Assembly (NCBI GenBank): GCA_041653875.1
Contig: JBAZEM010000006.1
Coordinates: 54,589 to 118,588 of the forward strand
DNA length: 64,000 nt
Reading direction: 5' to 3'
DNA from: VSJD01 sp041653875
GTDB taxonomy: Bacteria > Verrucomicrobiota > Kiritimatiellia > JAAZAB01
Under the pieces are notes generated by a model. It did not search any database and had not been told where the DNA came from. It saw only the letters and a list, made by a program, of their open reading frames with translations. The position numbers were made by a program, and so were the translations under genes. Position 1 is the stretch's first letter. The number at the start of each line of letters is the position of its first letter. Shown here in pieces: positions 31,664-40,299 of the stretch.

Positions 31664-33288
31664 TTTTTCCTGTAAATCTTCAGCGTTGTGCCGGCCTGCC
31701 CAAAAGAGGGCACGTTGGTCATGGGCGTATAGCGGTCTGTCACAATCTCGGTGAACAAAGCCATGTCTTCCTCCGTCAGGGGTGTCACTTCCGGAGATTG
31801 GATGGCCAGCGCATAACCGCTCAGGGCGGCTATGGGCGCCTCCGTTGTCCGGAGCAGGCGCTCGAAGCCGGCGCGATTGAACACGTGCAATTTGGCGGCC
31901 TGATCGTCGCTGAGGGCTGGGAAATAACTGAACTGCCCCATTTCCAGGCCGCGCGGAACTTGCCGGTTGGCTTCCACGGCTATGTAAGGGTCTTGTGTCA
32001 GCAACAAATCGACCGGTTGGGTTTCCTGCCGGATCAGGGCGGCAGTATCGCGCAGTTTCTGGAGCGGCGAACGGTCCTTGATCAGCCACCAGATGCGGTC
32101 GCGTCCCTGGATGAACCAGTCCTGGTTTAGCGGCGAAGATCCCGCGGCGCCCAGTGATGCGATCAGTATGGCGAGCGTCAACCACAAGGCGCCGCGCCGG
32201 CCGACAAGTCGAATAGCCGCATTGGCGATGGCGACGGCCAGGAGCGGGAAAACGAACACCTGATAATCGTCGTACGGGAATGGCGCCAGGAAATGAATCA
32301 GTGTAATGGCGGCGATGCTCAACCATAGGATTCGCATCAAAACAGGTGTGATCGTCGCCGTTGGAGCGGCCATCGCCGTTGGAGCGGCCATCGCCGCTGG
32401 AGCGGCCATCGCCGCTGGTGTGGCCATTGTCGCAGGGGCGCGGGCTTGAGCCCATTTGGCGAAGACAATAAAGATGCCGACAATGAATGCGACAAAATAA
32501 GCCTGAAGCAGGCGCGATAAAAAGCCGATCTTAAAAGCAAGCGTCATCAGGCCGTCGCCGGAATGACGCAGGGCATGATATTGCATAATGCAATACAGGA
32601 AGGATTCCGGCGCCAGGATCAGGAACGGCAGAAAAACCAGTCCGGCCATGGTCGCTGCGCCCAGCCCGAAATAGAGCCAGGCCAGGGATGGCGCGCTTCG
32701 GCGGGACGCCAGCAGGCATAGACAAACGATCGGCAGGATGACGCCGGCGGAGACGCGTGTGCCGGCGGCCAGCGCCATGAACGCGCCGGCTATAAGCATC
32801 AGTCCTGCGCGGCGGCGCGTCCAGCCCCCGGCCAGCGCCAGGAATCCCAGCATTAAGAGCAGGGCCGTGAGCGAATAGGTTTTAACGACTGTGCAGAAAT
32901 AACTTTGATAAACATTGACGACGATGAGAATGAACGTGGTGAGCGCCGCGCCGGCGCGCAATTCCGGATTTACCAGTCGGGCCGCCAGCCGGGCGGCCAG
33001 AACGGCGGCCACGAGGCCCAGCAGGGCGGTTATCAGCCGGCCGCCGGCCAGCCCTCCCACGGCGATGACCGGCGCGAACAGGGCATACACCAGCGGCATC
33101 ACCGGTCCCTGGGTGAAGGCGAAATCGATGTACGGCCATTGGCCTGCGGCAACCAGCCGGGCGGCGTACAGGTACCAGCCTTCATCCTGATTCAAATCGC
33201 CCAGGTACAGGTTGGCGGCCGAAAGGACGATGGCGATCAGGAAAGCTACAATGCTTGTGCCGATATAAGCGCGTTTATACGATGTCAT
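31660..33288 (-). CDS. Membrane glycosyltransferase of the GT39/ArnT-like type
   Basis: A 542-residue multispanning protein. The first periplasmic loop after helix 1 carries NQDEGWYLYAARLVAAGQWPYIDFAF, the acidic pair of dolichyl/undecaprenyl-phosphate-sugar dependent transferases. Several hydrophobic helices (about residues 10-400) and a C-terminal periplasmic domain with YLAVEANRQVPRG-type sequence follow. It probably transfers a lipid-linked sugar to an envelope target. Residues about 285-310 (AMAAPT repeats) are encoded by an 18-bp minisatellite. The acceptor and donor are unknown. Confidence 0.75.
   Translation of the reverse strand: MTSYKRAYIGTSIVAFLIAIVLSAANLYLGDLNQDEGWYLYAARLVAAGQWPYIDFAFTQGPVMPLVYALFAPVIAVGGLAGGRLITALLGLVAAVLAARLAARLVNPELRAGAALTTFILIVVNVYQSYFCTVVKTYSLTALLLMLGFLALAGGWTRRRAGLMLIAGAFMALAAGTRVSAGVILPIVCLCLLASRRSAPSLAWLYFGLGAATMAGLVFLPFLILAPESFLYCIMQYHALRHSGDGLMTLAFKIGFLSRLLQAYFVAFIVGIFIVFAKWAQARAPATMATPAAMAAPAAMAAPTAMAAPTATITPVLMRILWLSIAAITLIHFLAPFPYDDYQVFVFPLLAVAIANAAIRLVGRRGALWLTLAILIASLGAAGSSPLNQDWFIQGRDRIWWLIKDRSPLQKLRDTAALIRQETQPVDLLLTQDPYIAVEANRQVPRGLEMGQFSYFPALSDDQAAKLHVFNRAGFERLLRTTEAPIAALSGYALAIQSPEVTPLTEEDMALFTEIVTDRYTPMTNVPSFGQAGTTLKIYRKK
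32360..32431 (+). repeat. 18-bp minisatellite inside the glycosyltransferase gene
   Basis: Four tandem copies of an 18-bp unit near GTTGGAGCGGCCATCGCC give repeated AMAAPT hexapeptides in a loop of the protein. Copy number could vary in frame. Confidence 0.85.
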
Positions 33289-33401
33289 GGCGTTCGACCA
33301 AGATCGGGAGGGTCGCGCTTTTGCGCGACCGTTTTTCGATTGGTTTTGAAATTAGCCCATTCAGCTTTGTGCCTCTGGGCCTGTGTGCCTTTGTGCCTTC
33401 A

Positions 33402-34655
33402 TCATGGTCTTTTCGACTCCGGCTTTCCGAATAACTCGCCCAGGGTGTTTTTGATGTCAAGAGGATGTTCCGGTTTTACCATGCCGGCGCTCTCCGCGTT
33501 CGGCGCATTGCTCTTGGCCTGAGAATCGGTGGACTTGTCTTGCATGTCCCTGACCGCTTGGGATGTCGCGGCGGAACGGTTCTGGGCATCCAGGACGCCG
33601 TTGATGATCGCGTCGAACGTGTCCTTGCTGGCCATGGTTTGCGTCAAGGCTTCCCGGATATCGATTTCCGGATTGGTCAGGGTGCCTTTGATGGGCACGA
33701 GCGCCTTGAACGCTTCGGGGAACGGAATGCCGCCGAATTGTTCCTGTTGTTTGCGGGTGAGTTTGACCTTGTCGAATGTCAGATGCAGAACGGATTTTTC
33801 CGGGTCGAACACGCCTTGCTGGCAGTAAAGCGTCATGGTTCCGGAGATCCGGCCTTCTTCAAACCCGCACCGCGCCGCCAGCTCCCGGAAATTTTTAAAA
33901 TCGACCGTCTGAATGGACCCGGTCAGGTCGAAGCTCAGCAGGGTGGGGTCGTTGATCGGGGCGATCCGGCCGTTCAGGTCGAACGCGCATTTGCGGTCGG
34001 TGGTCAGAATGTGGCCCAGCAGGTTGATCGTTCCGGACATTACGTCGTTTCGCCCGTGATTGGCGATATCTTTCAGGCGCGCCTGCATATCGAGGCCCAG
34101 CCGGAAAGGAGGCTCGCTGATTTTGTGATCGACATACTGCGCCGAGGTCGTGATCTCCATTTGTTGGATTGCGAAGTCGGGAATTTTTTTAACGCGCACC
34201 CGGGGGTCGCCGGGGGCGGGCGGTCCCGCCTCGCCGGGCGGCGTGTTCGACATGGCGGCATGAATGGCCGCAAGGGCCGGCTCGATGTTAAGTGCGCCTT
34301 CCCGGTTGCGAACCACGCTGAGCGCCGCATCCCGGATCGTGGCTTTCTCGATTTTGGCAATGCCTCCGCGGAATAACGCCGGCAGGCCGATCGTCAATTT
34401 GAACCGTTTCATGGCGATCATGCTCTTGGTGTCGAAGTCCGGCGGGTTGATTACCTGTATGCCGTGAACGGAGAGCGATCCGCCCAGCAAATTGACGCTG
34501 ACGCGCTCCAGGGTGACATCCAGGTTCCAGCGTTCCTTGGCCATTGGCAGGACCCATTGACGCAGGGAATCCGTCAGCCCATAGGCCAGGAACAATTGCA
34601 ACCCGATCACCCCGGCCAGAATGAGAGCAAGAACGACGATAGCGGCTTTTTTCAT
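33402..34655 (-). CDS. AsmA/DUF748-like envelope protein
   Basis: A 417-residue protein with an N-terminal membrane anchor (AIVVLALILAGVIGLQLFLA). A repetitive beta-rich domain follows with AsmA-type phrases: VTLERVSVNLLGGSLSVHGIQVINPPDFDTKSMIAMKRFKL, IEKATIRDAALSVVRNREGALNIEP, GTINLLGHIL, and YCQQGVF. A hydrophilic C-terminus carries a Ser/Asp/Ala-rich end (residues 375-417). AsmA-like proteins are implicated in phospholipid or outer-membrane homeostasis. No partner gene is obvious. Confidence 0.7.
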   Translation of the reverse strand: MKKAAIVVLALILAGVIGLQLFLAYGLTDSLRQWVLPMAKERWNLDVTLERVSVNLLGGSLSVHGIQVINPPDFDTKSMIAMKRFKLTIGLPALFRGGIAKIEKATIRDAALSVVRNREGALNIEPALAAIHAAMSNTPPGEAGPPAPGDPRVRVKKIPDFAIQQMEITTSAQYVDHKISEPPFRLGLDMQARLKDIANHGRNDVMSGTINLLGHILTTDRKCAFDLNGRIAPINDPTLLSFDLTGSIQTVDFKNFRELAARCGFEEGRISGTMTLYCQQGVFDPEKSVLHLTFDKVKLTRKQQEQFGGIPFPEAFKALVPIKGTLTNPEIDIREALTQTMASKDTFDAIINGVLDAQNRSAATSQAVRDMQDKSTDSQAKSNAPNAESAGMVKPEHPLDIKNTLGELFGKPESKRP

Positions 34656-34677
34656 GGCAAAAGTCTCCTCTTTGCAA

Positions 34678-34768
34678 AAGTATGGGAGTATGGGCGTATG
34701 GGGGTGAGGGTGTCCCGCATAAATTTTTCACGCCCCTACACCCATACTCCTACACACCCATACGCTTC
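34678..34768. repeat. 8-bp tandem arrays, inverted pair
   Basis: GTATGGGA/GTATGGGC/GTATGGGG units at 34678-34710 are mirrored by CACCCATA/CTCCTACA units at 34729-34762. This is the same 8-bp family as at 31580-31663. Confidence 0.8.
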
Positions 34769-36052
34769 CTACATCTCCGCCAGTATGGTTTTAAAACGCT
34801 CGCCGTCCTTGGCGGTTGTTCCCGGCGAGAGCCAGGCCATGCTGACCGTGCGCTCGCGGAAAATGGTGTCCGCCAGTTTTTGGATGTCCTCGGCCTGCAC
34901 GGCCTGGATTGCCGCGATGGCCTCTTCGGGCGCCATGACCGAGCCGTAATTCAGGATGTGATCGCCCATCCACATCATATGGCCCGTCGGGTTTTCCAAT
35001 CCCAGGCGCATGTGGCCGATGACGTATTCCTTGGCGCGCGCCAGTTCCTGCGGGTTGACTGTCTCCTGTTTCAGGCGCTTGACTTCGCGCGCGATCAGCT
35101 CCAGCGCCTTTTCATGGCGTTTGCGATCCAGGCCGGCGCCGATTACCAGGGCGCCGGTTTCGGCGAACAATTGCATGCCGGAATGAATGGCATACGCCAG
35201 TCCATGTTTTTCGCGCACGACCTGAAAGAGGCGCGAACTCATGTTTTCGCCCAGGATCACGTTCAGCAGTTTCAGCGCGTAGCGCCGCTTGTCGAACCGT
35301 CCGAATATTCGGAAGCCCAGCGCCATCTGGGTCTGCTCGATGTCCTTGGCTCTCAGGTTGAGGCGCTCCTGGGGCACCGCCGGTGTGACCAGCGGGTAGG
35401 TGGGCTCGCGCGCGCCCGCGATTCCGCGGGTCAGTTTGGCCACATGGCGGACACACTCCTCGTGGCGCACGTGGCCGGCGAAAATAAAAACGGTGTTTTC
35501 CGGCACGTACTTCTTTTTTTTGAACGTCAGAATATGGTCGCGCGTCAGTTCGCGCAGAGTTTCGGGATAGCCGATCAGCGGGCGTCCGAGTTCGTGGTCC
35601 TGCCATAAGGCCGCGCTGAGCATTTCCTGCACCACCTGTTCCGGCTGGTCGCGGTACATCATGATTTCCTCGATGATGACGCCGCGTTCCTTCTCGATAT
35701 CCGCGGGCGCGAAGCGCGGATGGCGGTACATTTCCGTCAGAATGTCCAGCGCTTTCCAGGTGTGGTCATCGCCGGTGCGCGCGTAGTAGCAGGTCAGCTC
35801 CTCCTGGGTGAATGCGTTGCAGAATCCGCCGCGGCCCTCGATGGCCTGCGAAATGTCGCGCGCCGACAGGCGCTCGCTGCCCTTGAACAACAGGTGTTCG
35901 ATGAAGTGACTGATGCCCGCCAAGGCGCGTGTTTCGTAGCGCGCGCCGACGCCCACCCAGACGCCGAGCGCCACGCTCTGCAAGTGTTCCATGGCGGAGG
36001 TCGCCACGCGCATGCCGTTGGCCAGGCGCGATTCGTGAATTGCCATCATCAT
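34769..36052 (-). CDS. M16 family zinc metallopeptidase
   Basis: A 427-residue insulinase-family peptidase of the processing-peptidase type. Inverted zinc motif HFIEHLLFKG (H-x-x-E-H) at residues about 47-51 and the third ligand region EKERGVIIEEIMMYRDQPEQ are present. The second half holds the non-catalytic M16 repeat (LNVILGENMSSRLFQVVREKHGLAYAIHSGMQLF). It probably acts on peptides or envelope proteins. Two alternative ATG codons follow the first at 36052. The gene downstream of its promoter region is hisA, with a repeat between. Confidence 0.9.
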   Translation of the reverse strand: MMMAIHESRLANGMRVATSAMEHLQSVALGVWVGVGARYETRALAGISHFIEHLLFKGSERLSARDISQAIEGRGGFCNAFTQEELTCYYARTGDDHTWKALDILTEMYRHPRFAPADIEKERGVIIEEIMMYRDQPEQVVQEMLSAALWQDHELGRPLIGYPETLRELTRDHILTFKKKKYVPENTVFIFAGHVRHEECVRHVAKLTRGIAGAREPTYPLVTPAVPQERLNLRAKDIEQTQMALGFRIFGRFDKRRYALKLLNVILGENMSSRLFQVVREKHGLAYAIHSGMQLFAETGALVIGAGLDRKRHEKALELIAREVKRLKQETVNPQELARAKEYVIGHMRLGLENPTGHMMWMGDHILNYGSVMAPEEAIAAIQAVQAEDIQKLADTIFRERTVSMAWLSPGTTAKDGERFKTILAEM

Positions 36053-36060
36053 TATGTCTT

Positions 36061-36175
36061 GCTCTCCAATGCGGGCTGTGCTCGCAACCCAATCCGGCCC
36101 GGCTGGAGGCCGAGCCCTACCGTTACCTGCTTCTGTTTTTCACAGGTAGGGGCCAGCCTCCGGCTGGCCCGTCCT
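36061..36175. repeat. GGTAGGG/CCCTACC palindrome element overlapping the hisA end
   Basis: GGAGGCCGAGCCCTACC is followed by GGTAGGGGCCAGCCTCCGGC, TGGCCCG. It belongs to the same class as the insertion at 50432-50498 and the block at 55395-55543. On the minus strand it encodes the last residues of HisA. Confidence 0.75.
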
Positions 36176-36898
36176 TTGCCTTCCTGATTGCAATTCGGCC
36201 AACGATACCGTGCCTTCATACAGGGCTTTGCCCACGATCACGCCCGCCAAATTCGGTTTGCCCATGGCCGCCAGGGCGGCCACATGCGCGGCCGAGGCCA
36301 CGCCCCCGGAGGCGATCACCCGGCAGGCCACCCGGTCGCAAAGCGCCGCGACCGCCTTCGTGTTCGGCCCCGTCAGCATGCCGTCCTGGGCGATGTCCGT
36401 ATAAATCATAGTCCGGACGCCCAGAGTCTCCAGGCGCGCGGCCAACGTCAGGGCATCCGTCCCGGTCGTTTCGGTCCAGCCCTTGATCGAGACCCGGCCG
36501 TTGCGCGCGTCGAGTCCGACCGCCACGCGTTCGCCGAAACGTTCCACCAGGCGCGCGAGCGTTTCCGGCGAGGTCCAGGCCCGCGTGCCGAGCACGGCGC
36601 GCTCCACGCCCCGCGCCAGCAAGTCCGCCACCTGGTCATCCGTGCGCAGTCCGCCGCCCACCTCGACTGGAATCCGTATGGCCCGCGCGATTTTTTCGAT
36701 CAACTCCGTGTGTACGGGCAAGCCTTGAAAGGCGCCATCCAAGTCCACAACGTGCAGCCAGGCGGCGCCGGCCTTTTCCCAGAACCTGGCCATTTGCACG
36801 GGATCATCCGAATAGACCGTTTCATCGGAGGCAATTCCCTGGCGCAGGCGCACACAGCGCCCGCCCTTCAAATCAATCGCCGGAATAATGGTTATCAT
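36140..36898 (-). CDS. hisA: Phosphoribosylformimino-aminoimidazole carboxamide ribotide isomerase
   Basis: A 252-residue TIM-barrel isomerase of histidine synthesis. IIPAIDLKGGRCVRLRQG contains the first catalytic Asp, WLHVVDLDGAFQG, IPVEVGGGLRTDDQV, YTDIAQDGMLTGPN the second Asp and VIASGGVASAAHV the phosphate loop. The end (GRQRTGQPEAGPYL) and the stop are donated by a palindromic repeat, giving a few residues beyond the usual HisA fold. hisB lies upstream on the same strand. Confidence 0.95.
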   Translation of the reverse strand: MITIIPAIDLKGGRCVRLRQGIASDETVYSDDPVQMARFWEKAGAAWLHVVDLDGAFQGLPVHTELIEKIARAIRIPVEVGGGLRTDDQVADLLARGVERAVLGTRAWTSPETLARLVERFGERVAVGLDARNGRVSIKGWTETTGTDALTLAARLETLGVRTMIYTDIAQDGMLTGPNTKAVAALCDRVACRVIASGGVASAAHVAALAAMGKPNLAGVIVGKALYEGTVSLAELQSGRQRTGQPEAGPYL

Positions 36899-36905
36899 AT
36901 ATAAA

Positions 36906-37022
36906 ACGTTCTTGGTTCCTGGTTCTTAGTTCTTTGTTTAGCGGGCAAATTCTTTGGGTTGCGGGCATCGCCCGCCTTAGATTAACGAAGAACCAAGAAC
37001 CAAGAACGAAGAACCAAGAACA
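36906..37022. repeat. Inverted pair of 7-bp GTTCTTG arrays between hisA and hisB
   Basis: GTTCTTG, GTTCCTG, GTTCTTA, GTTCTTT (36906-36936) are mirrored by CGAAGAA/CCAAGAA units (36984-37022). They enclose GGGTTGCGGGC...GCCCGCCTTA, a core also found in the 60-bp repeat at 28931. The arrangement equals the one after tpx. Confidence 0.9.
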
Positions 37023-37025
37023 GTT

Positions 37026-37616
37026 TCAGAGCGTTCCCTTGCTGGACGGGATGCCCGTCTCGCGCGCATCCCGCGCCACAGCCTCCCGCAATGCGCGCGC
37101 CAGGGCCTTGAATATCGATTCATAGGCATGATGCGGCTCCCGTCCGTAAAATTGCTCCACGTGCAGGTTCATCCGCGCCTGGACGCAGAAAGCCTGTAAA
37201 AACTCCTCGATCAGGCTCACATCGAAGGCCATGATTTTGCGCCGTTTGTTGGCGACCGCATAGACGAGATAAGGGCGCCCGCCCAGGTCCACGACCACGC
37301 GGCTCAAAGCATCGTCCATGGGAATGGTGGCGCAGCCGTAACGCCGGATGCCGCGCCGGTCGCCCAGGGCCTGATCCAGCGCCCGGCCCAGGCACAGGCC
37401 CAGGTCCTCCACGGTGTGATGATAATCCACGGCCAGGTCGCCGCGGGCGCGCAGACGCAGGTCCATCAGCGCATGCCGCGCAAAAAGCTCCAGCATGTGA
37501 TTTAGAAACGGCAGGCCGGTGTCCACGTCGAAACGGCCGCGGCCATCCAGCGTGAGCGTAAGCTCAATCTGCGTTTCACGGGTGGCGCGCTTGATGCAGG
37601 CGGTTCTTGGTTTCAT
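37026..37616 (-). CDS. hisB: Imidazoleglycerol-phosphate dehydratase
   Basis: A 196-residue dehydratase of histidine synthesis. RETQIELTLTLDGRG, LPFLNHMLELFARHALMDL, the metal-binding DYHHTVEDLG and HHAYESIFKALARALREA are present. The ATG at 37616 gives 12 residues before the conserved T-E-T-x-I region, as in the family. An ATG 15 bp earlier (37631) is an alternative and neither has a strong ribosome site. No hisF or hisH is in the window. Confidence 0.95.
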   Translation of the reverse strand: MKPRTACIKRATRETQIELTLTLDGRGRFDVDTGLPFLNHMLELFARHALMDLRLRARGDLAVDYHHTVEDLGLCLGRALDQALGDRRGIRRYGCATIPMDDALSRVVVDLGGRPYLVYAVANKRRKIMAFDVSLIEEFLQAFCVQARMNLHVEQFYGREPHHAYESIFKALARALREAVARDARETGIPSSKGTL

Positions 37617-37631
37617 AATGCGCCCGATCAT

Positions 37632-37945
37632 AACAAAATTATCGGCGGGTGCGAGCGCATTTTATAACGAACTTTTCAGCGATGGAGCAATTTTGCGTTT
37701 TGCTCAACCAACGAACACGGTATAGCAATCTAACGAGTTGTTACGTGATTTCAAGGAAAGATCGGCGTGAAAACATGGGCGTGTAGCGCACAAGGAGCGC
37801 GAGAATCACGGCGGACGGAACTGAATATTGGCGCAAAACGACAATTCGGGCGCGTATGGCCAGACCCGTATTGTCCGGCCTCGGCAGGCAACAAGCGATG
37901 AGCGATGAAAATAAATCAAAGTTTTTTTGTCATAATGCGTCTAAT
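37632..37945. other. Noncoding region upstream of the ECF sigma gene
   Basis: About 310 bp between divergent hisB and the sigma factor. It has no repeat modules and no gene that I can support. It is the likely promoter region of both, and no -35/-10 pair stands out. Confidence 0.5.
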
Positions 37946-38521
37946 ATGATAAAGAACACTCTTATGATAACGTCCGATTCCAGCGACGAGGAACTTATTG
38001 CCGACTTCAAGCAAGGGGGCGACCGGGCTTGCTTGGAGGCGGTGATTAAACGACATGTCGGGAAAGTAAGGGCCATGATCTATCATATGGTTCTGAATGA
38101 CGCCGATGCCGACGATCTGACGCAGGATGTTTTCATTCGTATGGTCAATGCAATCTGCGGATTTCGGGAGGCATCCAGTTTTTCTACCTGGCTGTATCGC
38201 ATTGCCATGAATACGACGGTCGGTTTTCTTAGGAAGAAACAACGGATGCCTGTGGCAACCGAATCTGATTTGACGGTTTTGGTGGATGGCGCGGCTTTGC
38301 CGCACGATAAAGTGTCGGCCGATGAAACCGATGGCTTGATCGCCAAAGCTCTGGCGTCGCTCAGTCCCCGCCTAAGGGCGGCGATCAGTCTGACGGCGAT
38401 TCAAGGCTTGGAAGCGGCGGAGGCGGCGCGGATCGAAGGTTGCGCTTTGGCCACGATGTACTGGCGCATTCATCACGCCAGGCGTCTGCTAAGGAAGAAG
38501 TTGGAGGGCCTGCAAAAATGA
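37946..38521 (+). CDS. ECF-family RNA polymerase sigma factor
   Basis: A 191-residue sigma-70 factor of the extracytoplasmic-function type. Region 2 is DEELIADFKQGGDRACLEAVIKRHVGKVRAMIY...DADDLTQDVFIRMVNAICGFREASSFSTWLYRIAMNTTVGFLRKKQR. Region 4 is IAKALASLSPRLRAAISLTAIQGLEAAEAARIEGCALATMYWRIHHARRLLRKKL. It should direct transcription of a dedicated regulon, possibly the following secreted-protein cluster. The start is uncertain (37946 or 37964; a weaker one at 37898). Its stop overlaps the next gene's ATG. Confidence 0.92.
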   Translation: MIKNTLMITSDSSDEELIADFKQGGDRACLEAVIKRHVGKVRAMIYHMVLNDADADDLTQDVFIRMVNAICGFREASSFSTWLYRIAMNTTVGFLRKKQRMPVATESDLTVLVDGAALPHDKVSADETDGLIAKALASLSPRLRAAISLTAIQGLEAAEAARIEGCALATMYWRIHHARRLLRKKLEGLQK

Positions 38522-39285
38522 AAAAAAACCAGCTTAATGAAACCCTGCGTGCATGGGCGCGCCGGCGGGAATGCGGCGAGCAACGCTTGCAGGCATTGAC
38601 GGACGCCATCATGCAGTCGCTGCCCCGCCATCCATGCGTTTTTGAACCGGAGGATGCTCCGGCCATGCGGCGCCTTAACTTGTGGCCCAGCGTTACATAT
38701 ATCGCAATGGGAGCGGCGGCCATGCTGGCGATCGTTCTGGGGATCAACCTGGCGCGGCCTCATACGGCATTGCCGATTTCCTCGTCCCTTGGATTGCCCG
38801 CGAATTATGCCGTGTCCAAAGCCGTGGTTATAAGGGAAATGAGCCGCCTGTTTTCCGGGCAATTGCGCTGGGTGGCGGAAAACAACGGCGACATTAAAGT
38901 CGGCATAGATTCCGAGACGAGCGCGCGCGAAGGCGATTCGACATCCGCCTGGATCCAAACGGTGGTTGTCACCCGGCGGGCCGGCGAATCGACCTGGCGT
39001 CCGGTTTGGAGCACGGCGGTCCAAGTTCACAACGATGAACAGGTCGAATTGACCTTGCCCGCTGATTCCGAGGGGCGCTTAATGCTCTGGGCCTATGCCG
39101 TGGACAAGGACAAGTGGGCCGTCGATTCCTTGTGCGCTTGGACCACCCCGGTGCGGCTGTCTTCCGAAAGCAGTGAAATCATCGAAACCGGCAAATACCA
39201 GGAGATCGCCGCGCTGAAGACCGATAACCGGGAATATCGAGTGTTTCAAACGGTGCTCAATATGAAACCTGACCGGAATTCGTGA
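38518..39285 (+). CDS. Membrane protein next to the sigma factor, candidate anti-sigma factor
   Basis: A 255-residue protein. The cytoplasmic N-terminus (about 55 residues, basic) contains a RECGEQRLQALTDAIMQSLPRH helix. One transmembrane helix (YIAMGAAAMLAIVLGINLA, about 59-77) and a periplasmic domain of about 175 residues (QLRWVAENNGDIKVGIDSE...VYRVFQTVL-type strands) follow. There is no ZAS (HxxxCxxC) motif. Translational coupling to the ECF gene (ATGA) and topology suggest an anti-sigma factor, but this is inferred from position alone. Confidence 0.55.
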   Translation: MKKNQLNETLRAWARRRECGEQRLQALTDAIMQSLPRHPCVFEPEDAPAMRRLNLWPSVTYIAMGAAAMLAIVLGINLARPHTALPISSSLGLPANYAVSKAVVIREMSRLFSGQLRWVAENNGDIKVGIDSETSAREGDSTSAWIQTVVVTRRAGESTWRPVWSTAVQVHNDEQVELTLPADSEGRLMLWAYAVDKDKWAVDSLCAWTTPVRLSSESSEIIETGKYQEIAALKTDNREYRVFQTVLNMKPDRNS

Positions 39286-39286
39286 C

Positions 39287-40279
39287 ATGAGAACGATCGG
39301 CCTTATGCTGGGATTCTTGCTGGTATGCACCGCGGCACAAGCCGCGCCCAAGCTTGCGATAGTCGTGCAAGAATCTTGGAACGATGTGTTTGGCGGCAAG
39401 GAGGCGGTTTTTCATGTCCTGGTCGGCGCCCGGGAAACCACTCGGGGACGTCTGGCATGGCGCTACGCGGCGGGGGATAAGACCATTGCCCGGCAGGAAC
39501 GCGAGATCGATGTGGCGCCCGGCCGATCGCAGAACGTGGAAATCCGCCTGCCCGTGCCGGAGGTGAAAGCGGGGGTTATTCTAAACACAACGCTGTCAGT
39601 TGCGGTGAATGAAAATGGCGCCGCGCAGGCAACGGCAACCCTGGAAAAGACCCTCTGGGTTTTTCCGCCGGATCCGTTTGCCGGCCGCGCGGAATGGCTC
39701 AAGGAGCAAAACTTCTGGCTGTTCGATCCGGAGCGGAAAACGGCGGAGCGATTCGAAAAGTCCCATATCCCGTTTAAACGCATATCGGATGTAGGCGCTT
39801 TTCAGGATGTTCGAAATGGCGTCGTGGTCATAGGCGAGGGGGTCTCGTTCAAGGTCTATCGGGGGCTTTGGGATCAATTGATGGCGGTGGCATCGAGCGG
39901 TGTTCCCGTCCTGTGCCTTGCCCCCGCGGAGGGCAGTGTCCCACTGCTGGCGCCGGATGAATCGGCCTTTCCCGCGCCGGCAAGTCTGAAACTTGAAAAG
40001 GCCGCCATCATTCGAAAACTTGACAAGCGCTTGGATGCCGAGGCGTGGCCGCCGGACGGCCTGATCTGCTTGCGGACATTGACCGTTCGCGGCGAACGAG
40101 GCGCTGTGATTGGCGAAATGGCGCCGCCCGCGGCGGGCGGCTGGCCTTGGATCGAAATGAGCGGCGGGTTGCCTCGCGGACGGTTGATTGTCTGTTGTTT
40201 TGCCGTTATCAAGAAGTGGGAGACCGGTCCCGCGCCGCGATTCCTGCTGGAGCGTGTTCTGCAATATATGTCCGAGTAA
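39287..40279 (+). CDS. Secreted protein of unknown function
   Basis: A 330-residue protein with a signal peptide (IGLMLGFLLVCTAAQAAPK). The mature part begins as a beta-sandwich-like domain (VFHVLVGARETTRGRLAWRYAAGDKTIARQEREIDVAPG). An alpha/beta domain with FVVIGEGVSFKVYRGLWDQLMA and LVCLAPAEGSVPLLAPDE follows. It starts one base after the preceding stop, so it is co-transcribed with the sigma pair. I do not recognise a family. Confidence 0.6.
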   Translation: MRTIGLMLGFLLVCTAAQAAPKLAIVVQESWNDVFGGKEAVFHVLVGARETTRGRLAWRYAAGDKTIARQEREIDVAPGRSQNVEIRLPVPEVKAGVILNTTLSVAVNENGAAQATATLEKTLWVFPPDPFAGRAEWLKEQNFWLFDPERKTAERFEKSHIPFKRISDVGAFQDVRNGVVVIGEGVSFKVYRGLWDQLMAVASSGVPVLCLAPAEGSVPLLAPDESAFPAPASLKLEKAAIIRKLDKRLDAEAWPPDGLICLRTLTVRGERGAVIGEMAPPAAGGWPWIEMSGGLPRGRLIVCCFAVIKKWETGPAPRFLLERVLQYMSE

Positions 40280-40299
40280 AACAAGATCGCGTCACACCA

